Positions 31,651 through 40,562 are shown, counted from the stretch's first letter. The stretch: 64,000 nt of DNA from Actinoplanes lobatus (GCF_014205215.1 NZ_JACHNC010000001.1:7870501-7934500), one strand, 5' to 3'. Made by a program: numbers and translations. The notes: generated by a model from the letters alone, not told the origin.

Positions 31651-33696
31651 ATGGCCGAACCGGCCCGGGCCGAGCGGACGGTCCCGCCACGAGCAGGCGC
31701 GGGCCGGCCGTTGGACGCCGCCACCCGGGCCGAGATGGAGGAGCGTTTCGGCCACGACTTCAGCCGGGTACGCGTCCACACCGGCGAGACCGCCGGAGCA
31801 CAGGCGGTCACGGTGGGTGACGACATCGTCTTCGAACCGGGCCGGTACGCGCCGGACCGGGTGCGGGGCCGGTGGCTGCTGGCACACGAGCTCGCCCACG
31901 TCGTCCAGTCCGACCCGCAACGCCCTCCCACGGCGACGGCAGCCACCGCGGAGACCGACGCGGGCCGGGCCGCCGCGGCCGTGATCTCCACGCACGGCCC
32001 GGTGCCGGTCGAGGCCTCCGTGGTGCCGGGAACCCCGCTGCGGCAGGAACCCGGGGAGGCTCCGCCCGGGGAACCGGAGGCCGGGGAGCTTCCGTACCGC
32101 CGCCGGTTGCACCTGCTCGACCAGGACCTGCTCATGCCGTCGGGCATCCCCACCGGGCCGCCGCACGAGTTGCGGCTCACCTACTTCGGCGACCCGGAGG
32201 TGGACGAGGCCGTCGGCGTGCTGCTGCTCGCGCTCGACCCGATGATCGGCGCACCGGTGGCCGGCAAGGAGTGGGACGACACCTGGCGCAAGGTCGTCCG
32301 GCAGGTCAACGATCCGGAACTGCGGCCCCGCGGCGCCCCGGCCCTGCTCTACGACCAGACGGCCGTCCGGGTGCTGCGCGCACTCACCCCGGCCGGCAAG
32401 CCGGACGAGGTCAAGGCGGAGGCCCTGCGCCGCAAGGAACTGGTCCTGCAACGTGTCCTCACCGTGCTGCTCACCGGCACCGAACGGCGGCTGGAAACGT
32501 ACGCCGGCGCGGCCGGAGACCCCGAGACGGAGTGGACCGGCACCTTCACCGATGCGACGCGCCGGAGTTTCGCCGGAGTCAAGGACGCCGACCGGTTGGC
32601 CATGTACCGGTCGATCCGGCTGCTGGTGATCCAGGCGTTCGGCGGCCTGGCCGACGGAACCGCCGTCGCGTTCGCCCGGCTCAACGCGTACTGCGCGAAA
32701 CTCAGGACGGTCACGTTCCTCGGCCGGGAGGTGCGGGTGCACGAGGAGCTGGGCACGCGGCTCGCCCTGGCGGAGAAGCGCCTGCCCCCGGCGGATCTGC
32801 CGGACGTACGGAGGGCGGTGACGTCGATCCAGGGCGCCAACATACGGACCAACACCAACAATCCGTTGGCACTGTCGGAGCACGGTTTCGGTGGCGCCGT
32901 CGACATCAACCCGCTGACGAATCCGAACGTGCCGGACTTCCCGGCCCGTTTCATCGAGGACGTCACCGGCGAATCGCTGAGCATGACGCCGGAAGGCCGC
33001 AAGAAGAAGGACGCCTTCGACCTCGGCGAGTTCGTCGACACGCTGGTCTTCGGCACGAAGGATCCGGCTCTGCGAGAGCTGGAACGGCTACTGAGGACGA
33101 GCCGTGAACTCGTGGACGTCTTCCGCGACGACCGCTCCATCGCGGACGGCCTCGTCCGGGTCGCGTACCGCAAGGGAGCCTCGATCGCGGCCGCCACCGC
33201 ACCGGCTCACCTGCTGGCCACGGCACGGGCGGCCCGCGCCGAAGGGCAGCCCCGCTGGCGCTACTCCGACCCCGAACTGAAAGTGCCCCGTAAGAAGCCG
33301 TACGGCACGGCACACGACCACCTCGCCGACCTGCTCTACCCCCACGGGCCCGGGGCTTTCCTGCCCGAGCCGCTGGACGTGTGGGAGGACCACCGCCGGA
33401 CCATCGAGCTGATCATCCGGATGGTCGACGTCTACGAGCGGTCCTTCCTCCCACCGAAAGGCGGAAAGAACAAGAAGACAGCCGTCCCGGAACGCACACC
33501 GGCCAGCGCCCGTGCCCTCCCCGGCGAGAAGGCACTCCCGCAACTGGTCGTGCACGGTTTCCTCGACATCCCGCCGCTGCTGATCCAGGCACTACGCGCA
33601 CCCGACGGCGGCAACCTCACCTGGCTCGGCGCCAGCGAGCACGGCACCAAGGACTTCATGCACTTCGAACTGCGAAAACGCCCACCCCTGTGGTGA
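31651..33696 (+). CDS. Candidate eCIS effector: DUF4157 domain joined to M15-like peptidoglycan peptidase
   Basis: Start ATG 31651 follows AGGAGG; GTG 31642 is an alternative. Of 681 residues, about 15-95 are the eCIS-associated DUF4157 domain: RPLDAATRAEMEERFGHDFS, RVHTG, and HELAHVVQ with zinc-type residues H79, E80 and H83. A helical middle follows. Residues about 380-681 show an M15/VanY-like zinc site: SEHGFGGAVDIN (H411, D418) and DFMHFEL (D668, H671), normally a D-Ala-D-Ala or L-Ala-D-Glu peptidase. About 250 residues lie between the motifs, far more than in small VanY enzymes, so an insertion is present. DUF4157 is associated with eCIS loading, which makes this a wall-cutting payload. 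It has no signal peptide. Confidence 0.82.
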   Translation: MAEPARAERTVPPRAGAGRPLDAATRAEMEERFGHDFSRVRVHTGETAGAQAVTVGDDIVFEPGRYAPDRVRGRWLLAHELAHVVQSDPQRPPTATAATAETDAGRAAAAVISTHGPVPVEASVVPGTPLRQEPGEAPPGEPEAGELPYRRRLHLLDQDLLMPSGIPTGPPHELRLTYFGDPEVDEAVGVLLLALDPMIGAPVAGKEWDDTWRKVVRQVNDPELRPRGAPALLYDQTAVRVLRALTPAGKPDEVKAEALRRKELVLQRVLTVLLTGTERRLETYAGAAGDPETEWTGTFTDATRRSFAGVKDADRLAMYRSIRLLVIQAFGGLADGTAVAFARLNAYCAKLRTVTFLGREVRVHEELGTRLALAEKRLPPADLPDVRRAVTSIQGANIRTNTNNPLALSEHGFGGAVDINPLTNPNVPDFPARFIEDVTGESLSMTPEGRKKKDAFDLGEFVDTLVFGTKDPALRELERLLRTSRELVDVFRDDRSIADGLVRVAYRKGASIAAATAPAHLLATARAARAEGQPRWRYSDPELKVPRKKPYGTAHDHLADLLYPHGPGAFLPEPLDVWEDHRRTIELIIRMVDVYERSFLPPKGGKNKKTAVPERTPASARALPGEKALPQLVVHGFLDIPPLLIQALRAPDGGNLTWLGASEHGTKDFMHFELRKRPPLW

Positions 33697-33703
33697 CGCC
33701 GCT

Positions 33704-34270
33704 CTACCGGGGCAGCACCGTGAGGACGCGGACGATGTGGTCGCGGAACTCCTGCATGTACGTGGCGAGGAAATCCTCGGTGGTCTTGTCGGTGACCTGG
33801 CCGTTGCCGGGGAACAGGTCCGGGGTGAACTTGATGTACGCCTCGGGTGAGGTCATCTGCCGGGTGTTGCAGAAGCTGAGCACCGCGCGCAGGCTCTGCT
33901 GTGCCAGTGCGGTGCGGATGTCGCCGATCGACGCGCCGATCACGGCGGCCGGTACGTGGTCGAAGGAGTTCTGGCCCCATGGCCGTGACGCCCAGTCGAT
34001 GGCGTTCTTCAGGGCGCCGGGGATGGAACGGTTGTACTCCGGTGTCACGAACAGGATGGCCTGAGACCTGCTGATCGCTTCCTTGAGCGCAAGCCCTTCG
34101 GGTGGATAGTTCGTGTCGTGGTCCGGGCTGTAGAGCGGCAGATCCCGGATCGGGATCTCGGTGAACTCGAGGTCGTCGGGCGCCAGCCGGATGAGTGCCT
34201 TCGACAGCTCCCGGTTGATCGACGTGGACGACAGGCTGCCGACGAAGTATCCGACCTTGTAGCTGGCCAT
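33704..34270 (-). CDS. NADPH-dependent FMN reductase
   Basis: The 188-residue protein begins YKVGYFVGSLSSTSINRELS (FMN phosphate loop GSLS.S.N), has FVTPEYNRSIPGALKNAIDW and VIGASIGDIRTALAQQSLR, all typical of the flavodoxin-like FMN_red family. AAGGAGC supports ATG 34270. It reduces FMN or quinones with NADPH in the cytosol. Ends converge with the M15 gene, 7 bp apart. The usual partner, a LysR regulator, survives only in part next door. Confidence 0.92.
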   Translation of the reverse strand: MASYKVGYFVGSLSSTSINRELSKALIRLAPDDLEFTEIPIRDLPLYSPDHDTNYPPEGLALKEAISRSQAILFVTPEYNRSIPGALKNAIDWASRPWGQNSFDHVPAAVIGASIGDIRTALAQQSLRAVLSFCNTRQMTSPEAYIKFTPDLFPGNGQVTDKTTEDFLATYMQEFRDHIVRVLTVLPR

Positions 34271-34559
34271 CGAGCTGTGCTCCTTGATAGACGGATCAGG
34301 TATCGCGGCGGCCGAGTGCCTGCCACCACTGCGCCCGCCCGGGCGGAGGCCATAGCCGTACGCCTCCAGCGTCCTGCCGTCGGCGAAAGGACGTCGGGCA
34401 CCATGGCTGCCGGACGCCGGCCACATCAGGGGCCGTTACCGTCGACTGCCGCGAGGGCGCTCATGACCAGGCTAAACCTCGCCAGCCGCCGGGACCGGAC
34501 AACGCCCGAACGTGACCGGAGCGCGCCTTCGGCATCGCCGAGGGCGCGCTCACCATGGT

Positions 34560-35240
34560 CAGCCCTCGACGGCCGCGGCGGGCGGGGTCCTGCTGCGCGA
34601 CGCCCGCACCGCTCTCGACGCGGTCGCCGCCGCCGCTCGCCGTACCGTGCGGGCCGGCAGCCGGTCGCCGCGGCTGCGGGTGGCGCTCAAGGCCGACGTC
34701 GACGGCGGCCTGCTGCCACGGATCCTCGACGCGTACGCCGCTGACGCCGCCGCCCTGCCGACGGAGCTGGTGCTCGGCGGATTCGGCGAACAGGCGCAGA
34801 CGCTGCGCGACGGCCGTGCCGACGTGGCCCTGGTGTTGTGCCCCTTCGACGACCGTGGCCTGGACAGTGAGCCGCTGTTGTCCGAGCCGCTGCTGGCCGC
34901 GCTCGCAGCGGCCGATCCCCTCGCGGCCCGGACGCGGTTGTGCCGGTCCGACCTGGAGGGCCGCCGCCTCATCGGCGGGCCCGCTTCCTCGTCCGGCGCC
35001 GCCAGGCCGGCCTCGAACCTGGCCGAGATCTTCAGCCTGGTCGAGACCGGCAACGTCGTGTTCCTGACGCCCGTCTCGGTGGCCCGCCGCTACCAGCGTC
35101 CCGGGATCGCCTACCGCCCCGTCAACGACCTTCCCGACGCCACACTGGCCGCCGCCTGGCCCGAGGACGTACGCTCACCGGCCGTCGCCGCGTTCGTACG
35201 CGCCGCCGGCACGGTCGCCGCGATCACTGAATCGTGTCAG
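34560..35240 (+). pseudogene. LysR regulator lacking its DNA-binding domain
   Basis: The frame enters at GGVLLRDARTALD, the linker after the HTH, and runs through a LysR effector-binding domain (SPRLRVALKADVDGGLLPRI, TLRDGRADVALVLCPFD, SLVETGNVVFLTPVSVARRY, SPAVAAFVRAAGT). No HTH is found upstream in any frame, so the 5' part is deleted. The frame also lacks its own stop and reads on to 35576 across the next gene on the other strand. Non-functional as a DNA-binding regulator. Divergent from FMN reductase, its likely former target. Confidence 0.7.
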
Positions 35241-35243
35241 CAC

Positions 35244-35525
35244 TCATGGGGCGCGGCCCGACCGGCGCAGCAGCCAGCCGGCGATCGGAGTCACGATCAA
35301 GGTGCCGATGATCGCGCTCAGGATCCCGCCCCAGTCGAAGATGTCGTCGTCGCCGATGCCCAGCCCGAGGGTGAAGAGGACGTACCCGGCCAGCGCACCG
35401 GCCAGGCCGAGCCCGACCGAGACCAGCCACGACGCCGGTCCGCTCATCTTGCGGAAGGCATCGCCCGGCATGAGCACTCTCGCGATGACGCCGGCGACGA
35501 AGCCGAGCAACAGAGCTCCGATCAT
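35244..35525 (-). CDS. GlsB/YeaQ/YmgE-type membrane protein
   Basis: The 93-residue protein has three hydrophobic helices and the family pattern IGALLLGFVAGVIARVLMPG, GLGLAGALAGYVLF, and GGILSAIIGTLIV. It belongs to the transglycosylase-associated/GlsB family of small stress-induced membrane proteins. Confidence 0.9.
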   Translation of the reverse strand: MIGALLLGFVAGVIARVLMPGDAFRKMSGPASWLVSVGLGLAGALAGYVLFTLGLGIGDDDIFDWGGILSAIIGTLIVTPIAGWLLRRSGRAP

Positions 35526-35597
35526 CTGGCCAGCCTTGTCCCTCCTGGTCAGGTCGGCATCATCCGCAAGGGGTGATCCTTCAGACGGGCCCCCGGC

Positions 35598-37004
35598 TCA
35601 GGCCGACGGCCGGATGTTCTGGTTGAGCCGGAACAGGTTCGCCGGGTCGTAGCGGTCCTTGATCGCCACCAGCCGCTCGTACGTGTCCTTCGGGTAGGAC
35701 GCCCGGACGCGGTCCTCGCCGGCCTCGCCGGTGAAGTTGACGTACGCCGCGGCATCCGGGCCCAGGACGCCGGTCGCCGCGCGGGCCCACTCGGTCGTGG
35801 CCGCAAAGCCGTCGGCATCCGTGGACCGGGCCGCCACGTTCAGGATGAAGTCCTGGTCGCGGGTGCCGAACGCGGTCGCGTCGGCGGGTACCCGGCCCAT
35901 CGCGCCGCCGAGGTGGTGGATGTGCAACTCCGAGACGGCGTTGGGTGCCTGAGCGTACGCGTCGACGAACCCGCCGATCGTCGTGTCGTCCAGGTCGCCG
36001 AAGAACGCCGACCGGAAGTAGTTCCACATGCCGCGCGGGTACAGCGGGTCGAGCATGCTCTGCATCGCCGTGTACGGCGTCGGGCCGAACAGATCGACCA
36101 CCACGGGCGCCAGTTCCCGGAACGGCCGGGTCGCGGCGTCGCCGGCGTCGGGGTCGCCCGACCACATGCCGAGAACGACGACGACGGGCTTGCCATGTAT
36201 CTGCTCAGGCAGGAACGGCACCGGCGGCGCGGTGGCCAGGTTGACCGCCACGGTCAATTCGTCCGGTGCGGTGGGCGCGGCCGCGCGGAAACCACGCAGC
36301 ACGCGTTCCGCGTCCTCGCCTCGATAGAAGACGGGTCCGGCGAAAACTGTCGGACCGACGTCGTGCAACCGGAGCTCGAACGAGGTGACGACGCCGAAAT
36401 TGCCGCCGCCACCGCGCAGCGCCCACAGCAGGTCGGCGTGCTCGTCCTCGCCGGCGTGCAGGTACCTGCCGTCCGCGGTCACGACGTCCGCGCCGACGAG
36501 GTTGTCGCAGGTGAGACCGAATCGGCGGACCAGCCAGCCGATGCCTCCGCCGAGGGCGAAGCCCGCGATTCCCGTCGTGGAGATCAGCCCGCCCGTCACC
36601 GCCAGGCCGAAAGCCTGCGTCTCGGCGTCGACGTCACCCCACAGGCATCCGCCCTGCGCCGTGACCGTACGCCGGCCGAGGTCGACGCGGGCGCCCGTCA
36701 TCGGCGCCAGATCGAGCACGATGCCCCGGTCCACCGTCGAGAAGCCCGGGATGCTGTGCCCGCCGCCGCGGACCGCGAGGGGCAGTCCCTCGCCACGGGC
36801 CAACTCCACCGTCTTGAGTACGTCCGCCACCCCGCGACAGCGGACGATGAGAGCCGGTCGCCGGTCGTGGGCGCCGTTCCAGATCGACCGTGCCTCGTCG
36901 TAACCCGGGTCACCCGGTTGGATCATCTCGCCGCGCAGGCCCTGCGCCAGCTCATCGAGAGTGGCTTCGCCAAGGACCTCCGCGCCTTTCTGTCTTGTGG
37001 TCAT
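35598..37004 (-). CDS. FAD-linked oxidase of the berberine-bridge (BBE-like) family
   Basis: The 468-residue protein has a PCMH FAD-binding domain, PALIVRCRGVADVLKTVELA, with VRGGGHSIPG, whose His can covalently bind FAD. The second covalent Cys usual in GGTCPTVG-type loops is absent (GGLISTTGIAG), so only one linkage is expected. The C-terminal BBE motif is RYDPANLFRLNQNI. It oxidises an alcohol, sugar or polyketide-type substrate with O2; substrate unknown. No signal peptide is evident. GGAG precedes the ATG. Confidence 0.9.
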   Translation of the reverse strand: MTTRQKGAEVLGEATLDELAQGLRGEMIQPGDPGYDEARSIWNGAHDRRPALIVRCRGVADVLKTVELARGEGLPLAVRGGGHSIPGFSTVDRGIVLDLAPMTGARVDLGRRTVTAQGGCLWGDVDAETQAFGLAVTGGLISTTGIAGFALGGGIGWLVRRFGLTCDNLVGADVVTADGRYLHAGEDEHADLLWALRGGGGNFGVVTSFELRLHDVGPTVFAGPVFYRGEDAERVLRGFRAAAPTAPDELTVAVNLATAPPVPFLPEQIHGKPVVVVLGMWSGDPDAGDAATRPFRELAPVVVDLFGPTPYTAMQSMLDPLYPRGMWNYFRSAFFGDLDDTTIGGFVDAYAQAPNAVSELHIHHLGGAMGRVPADATAFGTRDQDFILNVAARSTDADGFAATTEWARAATGVLGPDAAAYVNFTGEAGEDRVRASYPKDTYERLVAIKDRYDPANLFRLNQNIRPSA

Positions 37005-37536
37005 CGTGAACTCCTGCCTCGCGATCGGTAGCGCCTCGGCTCTGGAGATTTCGATCCGGAAGTTCGGGATTGGGACATGCCGCCTGTGGCGTGGACAAGA
37101 CGCTCAAGGGGCTCCGGGCCGCCGTCGTCGTCGCGGCCTGGCCCTGCTCGGTGAGCATACGCGCGCGCGGTGGCGCTCACCGGCGAACATTCCGGTCCGG
37201 CCGCGGCCCGGCGGTGGGCGAAAGGCACCGATTCCATGATCGGGAACCCATTGTTCACCTATTGGCCATCGACCATTCCGCGCACGTCGATCTCGTTACA
37301 TCGCATGGTGAGATCGTTGCCTTGCTTCACAGCTCCGTGAGGCAGCACCAACGACACTCGGCACCACAAGCGACAAGCACCCCACCCCACAGTTCGTCCA
37401 TTTCAGAGCCGCTGCGGTGGCCGCCGGCCCACTCCTGATCACGCTGTCGACCTGGGCCGGCTCCCGCCGGAACCGTGCAATATCCAGTTAATTCCATGCA
37501 TGGGCGCTGAACGGAGCATGACGAAGGGTAAACGCC
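37005..37536. other. Long intergenic stretch
   Basis: These 532 bp separate divergent FAD-oxidase and STAS genes. Frames on both strands have poor codon bias and no family resemblance. The left part must hold the oxidase promoter. The last bases hold a weak GAAGGG ribosome-binding site for the STAS gene. No clear palindrome was found. Confidence 0.5.
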
Positions 37537-37869
37537 ATGAGTACGCCGACGTTTGAGGTAAGCACCGAACCCGACGGAACGGTCGTGATCCGGCCGCAGG
37601 GTGAGATCGCGGCGGCCCACGCCACGCAGCTCCGGCAGGTTCTGGTGCACACCGTCCGCAAGGTCCGGCCACCTCGGCTCGTCCTCGACCTCACCGCCGT
37701 ATCCAGGGTGGACGCGCTCAACGTGGGCGCGGTTTCCGCCGCCTGTGCTCTCGGCGAGGATCATCATGTCGCCGTGTACGTGCACAACCCGTCCAGGCAC
37801 ATCGCCGCCAGGCTCTTCGCCGCCGGGGTACCAGCCCAGCAGCTCCGGCAGGCGAGAACTCCGGCCTGA
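37537..37869 (+). CDS. STAS-domain (anti-sigma antagonist-like) protein lacking the phosphorylated serine
   Basis: The 110-residue protein has the STAS fold pattern VVIRPQGEIAAAHATQLRQV and LVLDLTAVSRVDALNVGAVS. In SpoIIAA-type antagonists the loop reads Asp-Ser-x-Gly, with Ser phosphorylated. Here it is Asp59-Ala60-Leu-Asn-Val-Gly, so kinase control of the classical type is not possible at that position. It may act constitutively or as a structural binding module. No kinase or sigma gene is adjacent. Confidence 0.8.
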   Translation: MSTPTFEVSTEPDGTVVIRPQGEIAAAHATQLRQVLVHTVRKVRPPRLVLDLTAVSRVDALNVGAVSAACALGEDHHVAVYVHNPSRHIAARLFAAGVPAQQLRQARTPA

Positions 37870-38114
37870 ACGGCGAGAATGGGCGCCCGGCGAATTCACA
37901 GCACAGGTGGTTCATTCCACCGGGCTGTTTCATGTCGACACCCCGGCCGTACGGTGATCGCCGGGTTCTGAAAGGATTGAACATAGACCGATATGCGCCG
38001 TTGCGCCGCCCCGCCTACCCGAGCGTGTCAGACGACGTCGCGCTCGGCGTGAAACTGAATCCGGAAAAGGGGCGCCGGCGGAGCACTGACGCACCAGCGG
38101 GCCGGGAGGCTGCC

Positions 38115-38789
38115 ATGCGCGAGGGATTCCACACCCAACTGTCGCGGGTCAATGGCACGCTTGTCACGATGGCCAAGGTCGTGCGGGAGGCGATGAGGCA
38201 GGCGAGCGGCGCCCTGCTGACCGCGGATCACACGGCGGCTCAGCAGGTGACGGTCCGTGATGCCGAGATCGACGTGCTCTACCGCGTCGTCGAGGACCGA
38301 GTCTTCGGCCTGGCCGCCTGCCGGCCGCCGGTCGCCGGTGACCTGCGGATGGTCCTGAACATGTTGCAGGTGGCCGCCGACCTGCAGCGCATGGGTGATC
38401 TGGCCGCGCATGTGGCCCGGGTCGCGCTGCGCCGGCATCCGGTGCCCGCGGTCGTGCCGGAGCTGGCCGATCTGTTCCGGGCGATGAGCGCGGTGGCCGA
38501 CGAGCTGGCTGCCAAGATCGTGTCGGCGCTGGCCGACCACGACGCGGTCCAGGCCGCCCAACTCGACCGCGACGACGACGCCATGGACGACCTGCACCGG
38601 AAACTGTTCACCGTCATGCTCAGCCCGCAGTGGCCGCTCGGCGTGGAAGCGGCCATCGACGGCGCCCTGCTGGGCCGGTATTTCGAGCGATACGCCGACC
38701 ACGCCGTCAACATCGGACATCACGTGGTGGTTCTCGCGACCGCGACAGACCGGCTGAGTTCCGCGGCGGGCGCGAGCGGGCCTTCCTGA
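38115..38789 (+). CDS. phoU: PhoU-family phosphate regulator
   Basis: Start ATG 38115 follows GGGAGG. The 224-residue protein is two three-helix bundles with the PhoU repeats MREGFHTQLSRVNGTLVTMA, VRDAEIDVLYRVVEDRVFGL, DLQRMGDLAAHVARVA and YFERYADHAVNIGHHVV. PhoU dampens PhoR/Pst signalling. Here it stands alone without pst genes, so it may be a secondary copy. Confidence 0.92.
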   Translation: MREGFHTQLSRVNGTLVTMAKVVREAMRQASGALLTADHTAAQQVTVRDAEIDVLYRVVEDRVFGLAACRPPVAGDLRMVLNMLQVAADLQRMGDLAAHVARVALRRHPVPAVVPELADLFRAMSAVADELAAKIVSALADHDAVQAAQLDRDDDAMDDLHRKLFTVMLSPQWPLGVEAAIDGALLGRYFERYADHAVNIGHHVVVLATATDRLSSAAGASGPS

Positions 38790-38803
38790 TCCGCTCGCGC
38801 CCG
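38767..38803. terminator. Strong bidirectional hairpin at the end of phoU
   Basis: A perfect 13-bp inverted repeat (38767-38779 with 38791-38803; arm CGGGCGCGAGCGG) with an 11-base loop overlaps the last phoU codons and lies just before the end of the convergent phospholipase gene (38809). Confidence 0.7.
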
Positions 38804-38808
38804 GTCGG

Positions 38809-39360
38809 CTATTCGGCGAGGGCCGCGGCCTTGAGTTCGGCGGCCTTGGCCAGGTCCTGCTCGGTGACCGCGTCCAGGGAGCCGAAGGCCGAGACGGCCT
38901 GATAGTAGGTCCAGGCCAGGCTGTAGCAGGCGGGCCGGACGACCGCCGCGTAGGTGGCGCATTTGCGCTTGAGGTCCGCGTAGAACATCGAGTCCACCCG
39001 GCTCTTGTTGGCGGCGAAGATTCCCATGGCCTTGTGGTTGCGGTAGCCGAAGTCGTGCCGCCAGCAGGAGAGTTTGAAGTCGAAGCCCAGGGGGTTGTCC
39101 GGGCTGGCGGAGCAGTAGTCGGTGCTCCAGTCGAAGGCGTACGCCGCCCATGCGCCCTGGTTCTGGCGGGCGGCGTTCCAGCTGTTGTAGCTGGTGACGC
39201 TGGTTTGTGTGAACGACGAGAGGACGGCCAGCTTCTCGGCGGTGGTCACGGCGAACGCCGGTCCGGCCGGGCCGAGAACGGTCAGGGCGGCGAGCGCCGC
39301 GGCGAGCAGCAGTCGGAGAGCGGTACGGCGGGTACGCGTCGGGGCAGTGGATGTGGACAT
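38809..39360 (-). CDS. Secreted prokaryotic phospholipase A2
   Basis: The 183-residue precursor has a signal peptide (1-37, ending AFA), then the bacterial PLA2 fold: DWSTDYCSASPDNPLGFDF and the catalytic SCWRHDFGYRNH (His102-Asp103), with four Cys for two disulfides. It hydrolyses the sn-2 ester of phospholipids outside the cell, Ca-dependent in relatives. CAGGAG precedes the ATG. Confidence 0.93.
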   Translation of the reverse strand: MSTSTAPTRTRRTALRLLLAAALAALTVLGPAGPAFAVTTAEKLAVLSSFTQTSVTSYNSWNAARQNQGAWAAYAFDWSTDYCSASPDNPLGFDFKLSCWRHDFGYRNHKAMGIFAANKSRVDSMFYADLKRKCATYAAVVRPACYSLAWTYYQAVSAFGSLDAVTEQDLAKAAELKAAALAE

Positions 39361-39540
39361 CCGGGGCTCCTGTCGAACGGCCCGTCCGGTGGAGGCGGGC
39401 TGCCGGTGGGCGACCGAGCGACCGTGGGGTTACTCACGAGTCACTCGAACGTTGGTTAAGCTTCGGTGTCCTACGTGGCCCCTACGCCATCGTTACATGG
39501 CAATTTTTGAATCTATGGGGAAACGTACAATCCCCGGCGG

Positions 39541-40452
39541 CTACCGGTTGAACGTCTGGTCGAGGAAGGCGTACGCCGGGGTCAGCTGGGTTCGCATGAA
39601 GGCCGGGTCCTCGTGGTGGGCGCCCGGCAGGACGTTCAGGGCGGCCTGCCCGCCGGCCGCGGTGAGGGCCTGGTGGAGGCGCCGGGACGACTCGACCGGG
39701 ACGATGCAGTCGGCGGTGCCGTGGGCGATCAGGAACGGCGGCAGCGGGCGGCCGGGCTTGACGTAGGCGTACGGAAGCCGGTCCGGTCCGATCGTGCCGG
39801 GGAGGTTGGCGGCGTCGGTGGGGCCGAACCAGTCGATCACGGCCTGCACGGTGGCCGGCACGGCGGGGTCGGCCAGCGCCGGGTCGTCGAACTCGGTCGT
39901 CAGGCCGCCGGTCACGCCGAGCATGACGACGGTGTAGCCACCTGCGGAGTTGCCCCAGACCGCGAACTTCTGCGGATCCAGGTGGTATTTCGCGGCGTTG
40001 GCCCGCAGGAAGCGGACGGCTGCCTTTGCGTCCTTCACGGCCGCGACCGGGTCCTGCTCGAGGCGGTAGTCGATGGCGGCCACCGCGTACCCCTTGGCGT
40101 TGAGGTCCGGCACGTCGGGCGTCTGGATCTGGGTGTTCACTCCGCACCGCGTCGGCTGGGGTGGCGGCGGCGCGGACGGGTCGTAACCCTGGGCGATGAC
40201 ACTCTTCGTGCCGGCGCGCCACCCGCCGCCGTGCACCCAGACGACCAGTGGCGCGGGTTCCGCGGCCGGCGGCGGAAGGTACAGGTCGAGCTTCTCCTCA
40301 GGGGACGCGGCGGCGTAGGCCACGTCGTAGATCGTGGAGGCCGCGGGCGCCGACGGCGACGCCGACCCGGCGGTGCGGGGCGCGGAGGCCGTGCATCCGG
40401 CGAGCACGGCGGCGGTGGCGGCAGCCAGCAAGGCCCGGCCGGACAGCCTCAT
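39541..40452 (-). CDS. Lipoprotein alpha/beta-hydrolase (esterase)
   Basis: I start at ATG 40452, which gives a lipoprotein signal with lipobox LAGC near residue 20. Of 303 residues the mature part has the hormone-sensitive-lipase-like oxyanion motif WVHGGGW, nucleophile GNSAGG, and the later DWFGPTD, AHGTADCIVP (acidic residue) and GAHHEDP (His). A membrane-anchored carboxylesterase with unknown substrate. A longer frame from 40488 would spoil the lipobox distance. Confidence 0.85.
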   Translation of the reverse strand: MRLSGRALLAAATAAVLAGCTASAPRTAGSASPSAPAASTIYDVAYAAASPEEKLDLYLPPPAAEPAPLVVWVHGGGWRAGTKSVIAQGYDPSAPPPPQPTRCGVNTQIQTPDVPDLNAKGYAVAAIDYRLEQDPVAAVKDAKAAVRFLRANAAKYHLDPQKFAVWGNSAGGYTVVMLGVTGGLTTEFDDPALADPAVPATVQAVIDWFGPTDAANLPGTIGPDRLPYAYVKPGRPLPPFLIAHGTADCIVPVESSRRLHQALTAAGGQAALNVLPGAHHEDPAFMRTQLTPAYAFLDQTFNR

Positions 40453-40562
40453 GTCGACACGGTAGTGCGGTCCATATCGATGCGACAACCGTCGGCGCCG
40501 GTGGTGCAGCCGGGTCCCGTCCCGTGCGATGTCCGGCGACAGGACCCGGCTGGCCGAAGTTG

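Noticed and set aside
30745..32883. 712-residue minus-strand frame opposite the LAL regulator
   Set aside because: Crosses two recognised plus-strand genes and has no family features.
35240..35576. Continuation of the LysR-like frame past its domain
   Set aside because: Composition is a shadow of the GlsB-like gene on the other strand.
37327..37899. Minus-strand 190-residue frame opposite the STAS gene
   Set aside because: The STAS protein is a recognised fold with proper start; the opposite frame has no family features.
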